This document shows, in pieces, positions 1 through 8,597 of a stretch of DNA of 64,000 bases. A program made the position numbers and the translations under genes. The number at the start of each line of letters is the position of its first letter. The stretch's first letter is position 1. The stretch spans positions 1 to 64,000 of the forward strand of contig NZ_CAJZAR010000040.1 of NCBI RefSeq assembly GCF_914484835.1, written 5' to 3'. Origin of the DNA: Paraburkholderia tropica (GTDB lineage Bacteria; Pseudomonadota; Gammaproteobacteria; Burkholderiales; Burkholderiaceae). Below the pieces are notes generated by a model. That model was given only the letters and a program-made list of their open reading frames with translations. It was not told the origin of the DNA and ran no database searches.

Positions 1-32
1 TGGCGTTTGGGCGTGTGAATACAGAAAGCAAA

Positions 33-65
33 AACAAAAAAGCCGCCCACCAAGGCGGCTTTTTG
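33..65. terminator. Rho-independent terminator, probably bidirectional
   Basis: Stem 42-47 (GCCGCC) pairs with 54-59 (GGCGGC) around a 6-nt loop. There is an A-run on the left and a T-run on the right, so it can work in both directions. It lies just beyond the stop of the minus-strand M20 gene at 95. Confidence 0.85.
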
Positions 66-94
66 CTTTACACGCTGACACCTCACCTCATCGC

Positions 95-1288
95 TCACTT
101 CTGCGCGATAAATTTCGTCGCTAACTGCACCCAGTACGACGATCCGACCGGCAGCAACTGGTCGTTGAAGTCATAACTCGCGTTGTGCAGCATGCACGGG
201 CCGGCGCCATGTCCAGACTCGCGATGGCCGCCGTCGCCGTTGCCGAGAAACGCGTAGCAGCCCGGCTTTTCCAGCAGCATGAACGAGAAGTCCTCGGCGC
301 CCATGGTCGGTTCCACGTTCGCGTCGACGCGGTCCGCGCCCACCACCTCGCGCATCACGTCGGCGGCGAATTGCGTTTCCGCGCTGCTGTTCACTGTCGG
401 CGGATAGTTGCGATGGAACGTGATATCGACCGAGCACTCGTACGCATCGGCTGTGCTTTCGGCGATCTTGCGCAGCCGCGACTCGATCAGATCGAGCGTT
501 TCCGTCGTGAACGTGCGCACCGTGCCGGCGATCCACGCCGTATTCGGCACCACGTTCACGGCATCGCCGGCATGAATCTGCGTGATCGACAGCACGGCGG
601 TATCGAGCGGCTTCTTGTTGCGCGTGATGACGCTTTGCAGGCCGTTGGCGATCTGCACCGCGGTGAACACCGGATCGCGTCCGTTGTGCGGCAGGGCGGC
701 GTGCGAGCCTACGCCTTTGATTTCGATGCGAAATTCGTTGCTCGATGCCATGATCGGTCCTTCGGTCACGCCGAAGAAACCAGCAGGCATACCGGGCCAG
801 TTATGAATGCCGAACACGGCATCGACGGGAAAGCGCGTGAAAAGACCATCGTCGATCATCGCTTTCGCGCCCGCGCCGCCTTCTTCGGCAGGCTGAAAAA
901 TAAAGACGATAGTGCCGTCGAATTCGCCGTGCTGGGCGAAATATTGAGCGGCGCCGAGCAGCATCGCCGTATGTCCGTCATGGCCGCACGCGTGCATCTT
1001 GCCGTCGTTGCGCGAGCGATGATCGAAGGTGTTGAGCTCCTGAATCGGCAACGCGTCCATATCGGCGCGCAGGCCGATCGCGCGTGTGCCGTTGCCGCGC
1101 TTGAGCACGCCGACCACGCCCGTTTTGCCCAAACCCCGATGCACGTCGATGCCCCATTCGGCCAGTTTCGACGCCACGAGATCGGCGGTCTGGCTTTCTT
1201 CGTAGCGCAATTCAGGATGGGCGTGGATCGTTCGTCGTAGGCCCTGGATTTCGCCTTGGGCGGCCTGGATTTCCGGGATCAGTTTCAT
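95..1288 (-). CDS. M20-family amidohydrolase (hippurate hydrolase / aminoacylase-like)
   Basis: A 397-residue metallopeptidase-fold amidohydrolase predicted to cleave N-acyl amino acids in the cytoplasm. Visible motifs fit the family: RADMDALPIQE near residue 74, the metal-binding HACGHDGH at 99-106, PAEEGGAG with the catalytic and metal-binding Glu pair at 135-136, and MGAEDFSF near residue 330. The length is normal and no signal peptide is visible. It is transcribed alone and ends at a strong terminator. Family assignment is secure. The substrate (hippurate, another N-acyl amino acid or an indole conjugate) cannot be read from sequence. Confidence 0.93.
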   Translation of the reverse strand: MKLIPEIQAAQGEIQGLRRTIHAHPELRYEESQTADLVASKLAEWGIDVHRGLGKTGVVGVLKRGNGTRAIGLRADMDALPIQELNTFDHRSRNDGKMHACGHDGHTAMLLGAAQYFAQHGEFDGTIVFIFQPAEEGGAGAKAMIDDGLFTRFPVDAVFGIHNWPGMPAGFFGVTEGPIMASSNEFRIEIKGVGSHAALPHNGRDPVFTAVQIANGLQSVITRNKKPLDTAVLSITQIHAGDAVNVVPNTAWIAGTVRTFTTETLDLIESRLRKIAESTADAYECSVDITFHRNYPPTVNSSAETQFAADVMREVVGADRVDANVEPTMGAEDFSFMLLEKPGCYAFLGNGDGGHRESGHGAGPCMLHNASYDFNDQLLPVGSSYWVQLATKFIAQK

Positions 1289-1457
1289 GGCGGGTAGTGC
1301 TCGAAAAGTGGGCGCCCGGCACCAGGGCCGGGTCTAGACGAACCATTCTACGCCGAAGCGTTTTTTTCGCGTTTCCGTACCCGGCGCGCCGCAGTTGGAC
1401 GCGCCGCGCATAATAAAATCGCAGTCTCGACACCTCGTTGCACCCACGGAATTTTTC

Positions 1458-3536
1458 ATGAACGCCCGAGCCGAATTTGCCCGCGCAGTCTGTCCCCACG
1501 ACTGTCCCGACACCTGCGCGATGCGCGTAACCGTCGAGAACGGCAAGGCGATCAAGGTGAGCGGCGATCCCGATCACGCGCCGACGCAAGGCGTGCTGTG
1601 CACGAAGGTCACGCGCTATGCCGAGCGCGTGCACCATCCGAAGCGTCTGACGCAGCCGATGAAGCGTGTCGGCGCCAAGGGCGAGGGGCGTTTCGAGCCG
1701 ATCAGCTGGGACGAGGCGAGCGCCATCGCGGCGGCGCGCCTCGGCGAGATCGCGCAGCGTGCGCCCGAGGCCATCCTGCCGTACAGCTACGCAGGAACGA
1801 TGGGGCTCGTGCAAGGCGACAGCATCGCGCAACGCTTCTTTCACAAGCTCGGCGCATCGCGGCTCGATCGCGCGATTTGCGCGGCGGCGGGCGCGGCGGG
1901 CCTGCGCTACACGTACGGTTCGAGCCTCGGCATGCTCACCGAGCATTTTGCCGAAAGCGAAGTCATCCTGATCTGGGGCGCGAATCCGATCGCGTCGAAT
2001 CTGCATTTCTGGACCCGCGCGCAGGAAGCGAAGCGCAACGGCGCGAAGCTGATCGCGATCGATCCGTACCGCTCGCTCACCGCCGAAAAGTGCCATCAGC
2101 ACATCGCGCTGAAGCCCGGCACCGATGGCGCGCTCGCGCTCGGCATGATGCACGTGCTGATCACCGAAGACCGCCTCGATCACGACTACATCGCCGCGCA
2201 CACGCATGGCTACGAGCAACTGAAGGCGCGCGCGCTGGCCTATACGCCCGCGCGCGTCGCGCAGATTTGCGGCATCGAGGAACAGACGATTGTCGATCTC
2301 GCGCGTCTCTATGCATCGACGCGCAAGGTGGCGATCCGCATGAACTACGGCCTGCAACGGGTGCGCGGCGGCGGCAATGCGGTGCGCGCGATCGCTTGTC
2401 TGCCCGCGCTCACCGGTGCGTGGCGCGAGCGCGCGGGCGGCGTGCTGCTGTCGTCGTCGGGTTGGGCGCCGGTCGATGCGAACGCGCTCCAGCGTCCCGA
2501 CCTGATCCCTGGTTGGCCGAAGCATCAGCCGCGCATCGTCAACATGAACCAGATCGGCGACGCGCTCACGCACCCGGGCGACGCCGCATTCGGTCCGAAG
2601 ATCGAAGCGGTGGTCGTCTATAACTCGAATCCGGTCGCTGTTGCGCCGGACTCCGCGAAGGTCGCGGCCGGTTTCGCGCGCGAGGATCTGTTCACGATCG
2701 TGCTCGAACAGTTCCAGACCGATACCGCGGATTACGCCGATCTGCTGCTGCCCGCGACCACGCAGCTCGAACACCTCGACGTCCACAAGTCCTACGGCCA
2801 CACGCACGTGATGGCGAATCTGCCCGCGATTGCGCCGGTGGGCGACGCCCGCCCGAACACGGAAATCTTCCGCTCGATCGCGCGCGCGATGGGCCTGACC
2901 GAGCCCGCGCTGTTCGAGAGCGACGAAGAGGTGGCGTCGCGCGCCTTCGACTGGCGCGATCCGGCCTTCGACGGCGCGACCTGGGACACGCTCAAGCAGA
3001 ACGCGTGGATCAAGCTCGATATCGCCGACGCGCCGTTCGCGAACGGCGGTTTCCGCACGCCCACGGGCAAATGCGAGTTCTATAGCGAGGCGCTCGCGCA
3101 AGCCGGCCTCGATCCGCTGCCTGACTATCTGCCGCCGCACGAATCGGCCGACGGCGCGCCGGAACTCGCGGCGCGTTATCCGTTGGCGATGATCTCGCCG
3201 CCCGCGCGCAACTTCCTCAACAGCACGTTCGTGAACGTCGAAAGTCTGCGCGCGACCGAAGGCGAACCGCACGTCGATCTCAATCCCGCCGACGCCGGTC
3301 TGCGCAATATCGCCGATGGCGATCAGATCCGCGTCTTCAACGATCGCGGTTCGATGCAGGCGCGCGCACGCGTGTCCGAACGCGCGCGCGAAGGTCTCGT
3401 GGTTGGTCTGTCGATCTGGTGGAAGAAGCTCGCGCCCGACGGCCGCAACGCCAACGAGGTGACGAGCCAGGCGCTCACCGACCTCGGCAATTCGGCGACG
3501 TTCTACGACTGCCTCGTCGAAGTCGAACGCGCGTAA
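1458..3536 (+). CDS. Molybdopterin-dependent oxidoreductase with N-terminal 4Fe-4S motif
   Basis: About 692 residues. The N-terminus carries a Cys cluster, CPHDCPDTC followed by a fourth Cys in GVLCTK, typical of the [4Fe-4S] domain of the DMSO-reductase superfamily. The body has motifs of the bis-MGD catalytic domain (ICAAAGAAG, IWGANPIASNLH), and the C-terminal ~110 residues look like a molydopterin-dinucleotide-binding beta-barrel. No Tat signal is visible, which suggests a cytoplasmic enzyme. The ATG at 1458 was chosen over an in-frame ATG at 1395 because the conserved start MNARAEF begins there. No partner subunit lies nearby, so electron acceptor and substrate are unknown. Confidence 0.9.
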   Translation: MNARAEFARAVCPHDCPDTCAMRVTVENGKAIKVSGDPDHAPTQGVLCTKVTRYAERVHHPKRLTQPMKRVGAKGEGRFEPISWDEASAIAAARLGEIAQRAPEAILPYSYAGTMGLVQGDSIAQRFFHKLGASRLDRAICAAAGAAGLRYTYGSSLGMLTEHFAESEVILIWGANPIASNLHFWTRAQEAKRNGAKLIAIDPYRSLTAEKCHQHIALKPGTDGALALGMMHVLITEDRLDHDYIAAHTHGYEQLKARALAYTPARVAQICGIEEQTIVDLARLYASTRKVAIRMNYGLQRVRGGGNAVRAIACLPALTGAWRERAGGVLLSSSGWAPVDANALQRPDLIPGWPKHQPRIVNMNQIGDALTHPGDAAFGPKIEAVVVYNSNPVAVAPDSAKVAAGFAREDLFTIVLEQFQTDTADYADLLLPATTQLEHLDVHKSYGHTHVMANLPAIAPVGDARPNTEIFRSIARAMGLTEPALFESDEEVASRAFDWRDPAFDGATWDTLKQNAWIKLDIADAPFANGGFRTPTGKCEFYSEALAQAGLDPLPDYLPPHESADGAPELAARYPLAMISPPARNFLNSTFVNVESLRATEGEPHVDLNPADAGLRNIADGDQIRVFNDRGSMQARARVSERAREGLVVGLSIWWKKLAPDGRNANEVTSQALTDLGNSATFYDCLVEVERA

Positions 3537-3660
3537 ACCCTGGCCGGCAGGGTTCGAGTGCACTTTCTAACTCGCTGATTCCCGTAAGAAAAACACGGTC
3601 TCCGTGCTACGATCCATTTTTTAGCACGACCATTCGAAAATATAGAGGAGGAGACGCCGC

Positions 3661-5337
3661 ATGGAAAAGGTCTGGCTGAAATCGTACCCGCCGGGCGTGC
3701 CCGCCGAGATCGACGCGAGCCAATACGCGTCCATCACGGCGCTGCTCGCGGAGAGTTTCAACGCGAACCGTGCGAAGCCCGCGTTCGCCTGCATGGGCAA
3801 GGCCATCACCTACGGGCAGCTCGACGAGCTGTCGAAGCGGCTCGCCGCCTGGTTCCAGTCGCGCGGCATCGCGCCCGGCGCGCGCATCGCCATCATGATG
3901 CCCAACGTGCTGCAGTATCCGGTCGCGCTCGCCGCGATCCTGCGCGCGGGCTACGTGGTCGTGAACGTCAATCCGCTCTACACGCCGCGCGAACTCGAGC
4001 ATCAGCTCAAGGACAGCGGCGCCGAAGCAATCATCATCCTCGAGAACTTCGCCAACACGCTCCAGGCCGTGATCGCGCAAACGCGCGTGAAGCACGTCGT
4101 GGTGGCGTCGATGGGCGATCTGCTCGGCGCGGCGAAGGGCTTCATCGTCAACTTCGTCGTGCGCAACGTGAAGAAGATGGTGCCCGAGTGGAGCCTGCCG
4201 GGCCACGTGCCGTTCAACGCCGCGCTCGCGGCCGGCGCGCGTCAGACCTTCAAGCCCGTCGAGCAGAAGCCCGACGACATCGCGTTCCTCCAGTACACGG
4301 GCGGCACGACCGGTGTGTCGAAGGGCGCGACGCTGCTGCATCGCAACCTCATCGCCAACGTGCTGCAATCGGCCGCGTGGACCGAGCCCGCGCTCTCGCG
4401 CCTGCCCGCGGGCGCGCAGCCGGTGACGGTCGCGGCGCTGCCGCTTTATCACGTGTTCGCGCTGACCGTCTGCGGTCTGCTGACGATGCGCACGGGCGGC
4501 CTCGCGATCCTGATTCCGAATCCGCGCGACATCGCGGGCATGATCAAGGAACTGCACGGCTACGCGATCACGACGTTCCCGGCGGTCAACACGCTCTATA
4601 ACGCGATCCTCAATCATCCCGATTTCGACAAGCTCGACTTCTCGCATCTGCTGGTCGCGAACGGCGGCGGCATGGCCGTGCAGGAAGCGGTGGCGAAGCG
4701 CTGGTACGAGCGCACGCAGACGCCGATCGTCGAAGGTTATGGGTTGTCCGAAACATCGCCGAGCGTGACCTGCAATCCGACCACGGCCACCGAGTACACG
4801 GGCACGATCGGGCTGCCGCTGCCGTCCACGGAAATCTCGATTCGCGACGACGACGGCAACGAACTGCCGATCGGCGAGGCGGGCGAGATCTGCATTCGCG
4901 GGCCGCAGGTGATGGCGGGCTACTGGCAGCGTCCCGAAGAAACCGCGAAGGTCATGACGGCCGACGGCTTCTTCAAGTCGGGCGACGTCGGCGTGATGAA
5001 CACGCGCGGCTATATCAAGCTTGTCGACCGCAAGAAGGACATGATTCTGGTCTCGGGCTTCAACGTCTATCCGAACGAAGTCGAGGACGTGGTCGCGAAG
5101 CTGCCGGGCGTGTTCGAAGTGGCGGCCGTGGGCGTGCCCGATCAGCACTCGGGCGAGGCGGTGAAGCTCTATATCGTGAAGAAGGACCCGGCACTCACCG
5201 ACAAGGAGGTGTTCGATTACTGCAAGACGCAGCTCACGGGCTACAAGCGTCCGAAGCTGATCGAGTTCCGCACCGATCTGCCGAAGAGTAACGTCGGCAA
5301 GATCCTGCGCCGCGAACTGCGGGACGCGCGCGTGTAA
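3661..5337 (+). CDS. fadD: Long-chain fatty acid--CoA ligase (acyl-CoA synthetase)
   Basis: A 558-residue ANL-superfamily adenylating enzyme that activates fatty acids to acyl-CoA through an acyl-AMP. The P-loop-like motif YTGGTTGVSKG lies at 212-222, followed by GYGLSET and then FKSGDVG and DRKKDMILVSGFNVYP, the FACS signature. The catalytic Lys is in GKILRRELR close to the C-terminus. Length and motif order match E. coli FadD. A strong Shine-Dalgarno (GGAGGAG, 3647-3653) precedes the ATG. It is monocistronic and ends at a terminator. The chain-length preference is inferred only from overall similarity. Confidence 0.93.
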   Translation: MEKVWLKSYPPGVPAEIDASQYASITALLAESFNANRAKPAFACMGKAITYGQLDELSKRLAAWFQSRGIAPGARIAIMMPNVLQYPVALAAILRAGYVVVNVNPLYTPRELEHQLKDSGAEAIIILENFANTLQAVIAQTRVKHVVVASMGDLLGAAKGFIVNFVVRNVKKMVPEWSLPGHVPFNAALAAGARQTFKPVEQKPDDIAFLQYTGGTTGVSKGATLLHRNLIANVLQSAAWTEPALSRLPAGAQPVTVAALPLYHVFALTVCGLLTMRTGGLAILIPNPRDIAGMIKELHGYAITTFPAVNTLYNAILNHPDFDKLDFSHLLVANGGGMAVQEAVAKRWYERTQTPIVEGYGLSETSPSVTCNPTTATEYTGTIGLPLPSTEISIRDDDGNELPIGEAGEICIRGPQVMAGYWQRPEETAKVMTADGFFKSGDVGVMNTRGYIKLVDRKKDMILVSGFNVYPNEVEDVVAKLPGVFEVAAVGVPDQHSGEAVKLYIVKKDPALTDKEVFDYCKTQLTGYKRPKLIEFRTDLPKSNVGKILRRELRDARV

Positions 5338-5362
5338 TTCGTCGAGACTTTGTCGTGACAAA

Positions 5363-5389
5363 GGCCTGCCCGAAACGGCGGGCCTTTTT
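5363..5389 (+). terminator. Rho-independent terminator after fadD
   Basis: GGCCTGCC (5363-5370) pairs with GGCGGGCC (5377-5384), with one T-G pair and a 6-nt loop. It is followed by TTTTT. Confidence 0.85.
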
Positions 5390-5411
5390 CTTTTGGCTCG
5401 CGCGCCAAAAG

Positions 5412-5433
5412 AAAAAAGGCGCCCGGAGGCGCC
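5412..5433 (-). terminator. Rho-independent terminator of the porin gene
   Basis: Inverted repeat GGCGCC (5418-5423) and GGCGCC (5428-5433) around CGGA. The A-run at 5412-5417 becomes a T-tract on the minus strand, just past the porin stop. Confidence 0.8.
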
Positions 5434-5458
5434 TTCGAGACTACTACGGCTTTTCCTC

Positions 5459-6661
5459 TTAGAACTTGTGACGGATACCGACGCGGGCCGTGAACTGGTT
5501 CTGGTTCGACGAACCCGTCAGGCCGTTGATGTTGGCCGTCGCGTCGACGGTCTGACCTGCGTAGTTCAGCGTCTCGCCCAGCGCGTGCTGGTACACGCCG
5601 ATCAGGTAGACGTCGGTGCGCTTCGACAGGAAGTAGTCGACGCCGACCGCGCCCTGATGATACTGGGCACGCGATGCGCCGTTGATCGACGCGCCGCGCG
5701 TGTAGTCGTACGCTGCGCCCACCAGCAGAGCCGGCGTGAGCTGGTACTTGAAGTTCGCTTCGACGTTGTTGAACGTCGCCGACTGGCCGCGGTACGCGTT
5801 GATGGCCGCGTTGGTGTACGACGAGCCGAGGTTCGCGAAGCGGATGTTCGAATACGTCAGGCCGAAGGTGGCCGCGCCGAACGTGTACGCACCGCCCGCA
5901 CCGACGACCTGGTACGTGTTGGCCGAAGCGAAGCCCGAGTAGACCGCCGAGGTCACGGCGTAGCCCGACGCCGCGGCGCCGGTGTTCGCGGCGATCGTGC
6001 CGCCGTTGTTGAACAGGCCGCCCGAAGCTGCCGGCGTGCGTGCGTTCAAATAGCCGACGCCGAGGGACAGCGGGCCGTTGTTGTAGCCGGCGCCCAGCGA
6101 CCAGATCTGGTTGTGCGTGAAGTCGCCCGCCGTACCGCCGAAGCTGTACGTGCCGCCGAAGGTCAGACCCGAGTAGTTCGTGCTGGTGAACTTGATCGTG
6201 TTGTTGGTGCGGTACGCGTTGTTGAAGTTGTCGATGTCGCCCGGGTGAGCGGCGATGTAGCCGCCCCACTGGTCGCCCGCTTCGAGCGGACCGACATAGT
6301 CGACGACGGAGTCGTACTGACGGCCCAGCGTGACCGTGCCGAACTGCGAGTTGCTCAGGCCGACGTAGGCTTGACGGCCGAACATCAGGCCACCTTGACC
6401 GAGCTTGCCGTTGTTCACGTCGAAACCGTTTTCGAGCACGAAGACCGCCTTCAGGCCGCCGCCGAGATCTTCAGCGCCGCGCAGGCCGAAACGGCTGCCT
6501 TGCAACACGCCGCTCGAGAGGTTGTACAGGTGCTTGCCACCCGAGTTCGTGTTGAGGTTGAAACCTTCGTCGATGATGCCGTACAGCGTGACGCTGCTCT
6601 GTGCGTGAGCAACACCCGCGAACGCGCCCAGCGCAGCCAGCGCGAGAAGCGACTTCTTCAT
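5459..6661 (-). CDS. Gram-negative porin (OmpC-like, 16-strand beta-barrel family)
   Basis: A 400-residue outer-membrane general porin. A classic signal peptide (residues 1-20, ending GVAHA) precedes mature QSSVTLYGIIDEG, the usual beginning of Burkholderiales porins. The chain ends in Phe (VGIRHKF), the BAM-recognition end of outer-membrane barrels. Strands alternate throughout, with Asn/Gly-rich loops. GGAGAT sits about 7 nt upstream of the ATG. The gene stands alone between fadD and the divergent coq7. Pore selectivity cannot be read from sequence. Confidence 0.95.
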   Translation of the reverse strand: MKKSLLALAALGAFAGVAHAQSSVTLYGIIDEGFNLNTNSGGKHLYNLSSGVLQGSRFGLRGAEDLGGGLKAVFVLENGFDVNNGKLGQGGLMFGRQAYVGLSNSQFGTVTLGRQYDSVVDYVGPLEAGDQWGGYIAAHPGDIDNFNNAYRTNNTIKFTSTNYSGLTFGGTYSFGGTAGDFTHNQIWSLGAGYNNGPLSLGVGYLNARTPAASGGLFNNGGTIAANTGAAASGYAVTSAVYSGFASANTYQVVGAGGAYTFGAATFGLTYSNIRFANLGSSYTNAAINAYRGQSATFNNVEANFKYQLTPALLVGAAYDYTRGASINGASRAQYHQGAVGVDYFLSKRTDVYLIGVYQHALGETLNYAGQTVDATANINGLTGSSNQNQFTARVGIRHKF

Positions 6662-7039
6662 TGAATGATCTCCAGTATTTATGAATCTTTTATGCGTCTT
6701 TTTACAAGGCCGATTCTTATGTAGTGCGATTTGTCTTGCTGGGGCCTTGCTGTCTAACTTCGCGAGAAGTTGGGGCTAATGTAACAAAAGGGATATGGGT
6801 GACAAAGGAAAAGCCGGGACGCTTCTAAGTACCTGTTTCGTTTACACAACATGGCTTAGAATATGCGCCGGGTATCGGCGCAGCCCCCGATTGACGGCGC
6901 TGCGCGAGTTCCTGTAGGGCTTTATAACGGCCGGTCGGTCGGCTTATGCGAGAGGCGTTTTTTGGGCGTTTCGCGCCATGTCGCCGATCAACTGGTTCGT
7001 GTTTTCGTGCATTCTGTGGCGCGCAAGGAGGAAGGTTGG
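6662..7039. other. Divergent intergenic region porin / coq7
   Basis: 378 bp hold the 5' regions of two divergent genes. A perfect inverted repeat, AACTTC-GCGA-GAAGTT, lies at 6756-6771. A -10-like TAGAAT at 6857-6862 could serve coq7 but has no good -35. In-frame codons upstream of the coq7 start (from 6863) look like chance read-through, because a better ribosome-binding site lies at 7027-7035. Confidence 0.5.
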
Positions 7040-7762
7040 ATGACGCTTGACGAGTTGATTACCGAATTCGATCGTGGCCTGCGCTCGATTACTGGCGTGT
7101 CGCGCATGTCGCGGCCGATTCCCCAGCCTTCGGCCGCGTCCCTCGCTGCCGCAAACTCCGGCACGGCCGCGCAAGACGTCGCGCACGCAGCCGGCGACGA
7201 ATCCGAAGTCGCCGGCGTGCCGGTCGTCCCCGTCGCGCCGACCGAACTCACGGCCGCCGAGCGCTCGCATGCCGCGGGCCTCATGCGCGTGAACCACGTC
7301 GGCGAGGTGTGCGCGCAGGCGCTCTATCAGGCGCAGAAGATCGCCACGCGCTCGCCGTCGCTGAAGGCCGCCTTCGACCACGCCGCGCAGGAAGAGGAAG
7401 ATCACCTCGCCTGGACCGCGCGCCGCCTCGAAGCGCTCGATTCGCGTCCGAGCCTGCTCAATCCGCTCTGGTATGCGGGCGCGCTCGCGATCGGTTTTGC
7501 GGCGGGCCGTCTGGGCGACAAGATCAGCCTCGGCTTCATGGCCGAAACCGAGCGCCAGGTCGAGCATCACCTGGACAGCCACCTCGACGCCTTGCCGCCC
7601 GCCGATCTCGAATCGCGTGCCATCGTCGAGCAGATGCGCATCGACGAAATCGCGCACGCCCGCTCGGCCACCGACCTCGGCGGCATCGAACTGCCGTTGC
7701 CGATGCGCTCGCTGATGCGCGCCGCATCGAAAGTCATGACGCGCACGGCCTACTATATCTAG
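7040..7762 (+). CDS. coq7: 2-polyprenyl-3-methyl-6-methoxy-1,4-benzoquinol monooxygenase (ubiquinone synthesis)
   Basis: About 240 residues. It is the diiron hydroxylase of the penultimate ubiquinone step, expected at the inner membrane surface. The four-helix diiron ligands are visible: [35 protein letters not shown] and [10 protein letters not shown], the ferritin-like ExxH pattern. An Ala/Pro-rich stretch (about residues 30-75) separates a short N-terminal segment from the catalytic domain, as in Burkholderia Coq7. The ATG at 7040 was chosen because AAGGAGGAAGG lies just upstream. An in-frame ATG exists at 6863 but its extra residues are not conserved-looking. Confidence 0.92.
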   Translation: MTLDELITEFDRGLRSITGVSRMSRPIPQPSAASLAAANSGTAAQDVAHAAGDESEVAGVPVVPVAPTELTAAERSHAAGLMRVNHVGEVCAQALYQAQKIATRSPSLKAAFDHAAQEEEDHLAWTARRLEALDSRPSLLNPLWYAGALAIGFAAGRLGDKISLGFMAETERQVEHHLDSHLDALPPADLESRAIVEQMRIDEIAHARSATDLGGIELPLPMRSLMRAASKVMTRTAYYI

Positions 7763-8042
7763 TCTTTTTGCGCGGGCGGGTGGGAGACACCGGTCCGCGC
7801 GATTTCCGCCCCTTTAGCGCTTTACGCCCTCGGCTTTAATTCCCGCCAACTCCCCGCACCACCTGGATTTTCACCGCGTATTTCACGTATCACCTTCACA
7901 ACCTGCGTTAGCTCATTCATTCATAACGGTTTTTGGCTTTGCGCCTGACTTGAACAAGTACCGCTAAGTCCTTGTTCTAGCGGATAAATTTCGTCAAAAA
8001 ACGCGCCAGCCACCTTGACCCTCGTGGGGCCTTCCTCTAAAG
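7763..8042. other. Region upstream of the MraZ operator, with interleaved inverted repeats
   Basis: The coq7-mraZ gap has no coding signal. Two perfect inverted repeats are interleaved: GAACAAG (7952-7958) with CTTGTTC (7971-7977), and CCGCTA (7961-7966) with TAGCGG (7978-7983). The arrangement is that of a pseudoknot or a composite protein-binding site. I see no clear terminator for coq7. Confidence 0.5.
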
Positions 8043-8077
8043 TGGGAGACAGTGTGAGAAAGTGTATTTTTGTGTGA
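8043..8077 (+). promoter_or_regulatory. MraZ operator: four 10-bp-spaced boxes
   Basis: TGGGA (8043), TGTGA (8053), TGTAT (8063) and TGTGA (8073) recur exactly every 10 bp, so they face one side of the helix. MraZ is known to bind direct TGGGN-type repeats separated by about 5 nt in front of its own gene. Three or four such boxes 75-110 nt upstream of mraZ fit autoregulation of the dcw cluster. Confidence 0.75.
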
Positions 8078-8151
8078 TTCCAGATACGTATTCGGGTAAA
8101 TTTCCTGAGATTTAGACGGGCGGCGATCGGCGCCGCGCGAGGGGGAGCAAA

Positions 8152-8580
8152 TTGTTCCAGGGGGCGTCGGCGCTGACACTCGATGCGAAAGGACGGATGT
8201 CGATTCCGTCTCGCTATCGGGACGCGCTGCAACAACAGGCAGAAGGCCGGGTGACGATCACCAAGCACCCGGACGGCTGCCTGTTGCTATTTCCGCGCCC
8301 CGAATGGGAAGTCTTCCGCGCCAAAGTCGCCGGATTGCCGATGGACGCTCACTGGTGGCGTCGTATTTTTCTCGGTAATGCGTCCGACGTCGACCTCGAC
8401 AGCGCGGGCCGCGTGCTCGTCTCTCCCGAATTACGTCTCGCAGCAGGTATGGAAAAGGAAGTCATGCTGCTTGGCATGGGTAGTCATTTTGAGTTGTGGG
8501 ATGCGCAAACCTACGCCGCCAAGGAACAGGCGGCCATGGCCCAAGGCATGCCCGACGCCTTGAAGAATTTCACGTTCTGA
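8152..8580 (+). CDS. mraZ: Transcriptional regulator MraZ
   Basis: A 142-residue protein of two SpoVT-AbrB half-domains: [14 protein letters not shown] near residue 12 and [14 protein letters not shown] near residue 83, both with the DxxGR core. It forms ring oligomers and represses its own operon by binding TGGGN-type repeats; suitable repeats lie upstream at 8043-8077. The start is TTG at 8152, supported by GGGGGAG just upstream and by the usual N-terminus MFQGAS. It is the first gene of the dcw operon, 17 bp before rsmH. Confidence 0.95.
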   Translation: MFQGASALTLDAKGRMSIPSRYRDALQQQAEGRVTITKHPDGCLLLFPRPEWEVFRAKVAGLPMDAHWWRRIFLGNASDVDLDSAGRVLVSPELRLAAGMEKEVMLLGMGSHFELWDAQTYAAKEQAAMAQGMPDALKNFTF

Positions 8581-8597
8581 TCGCGGTTTAAAACGCT

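Noticed and set aside
1212-3563. Long minus-strand open frame opposite the molybdopterin oxidoreductase gene
   Set aside because: It is the GC-rich antisense shadow of a clear gene: Arg/His/Ala-rich with no motif. Many similar shadows exist (for example opposite secA, argJ and nrdA).
3603-3628. CGTGCT/AGCACG inverted repeat before fadD as a fatty-acid regulator site
   Set aside because: Only 6 bp per arm with a 14-bp spacer and no match to PsrA or FadR consensus that I know.
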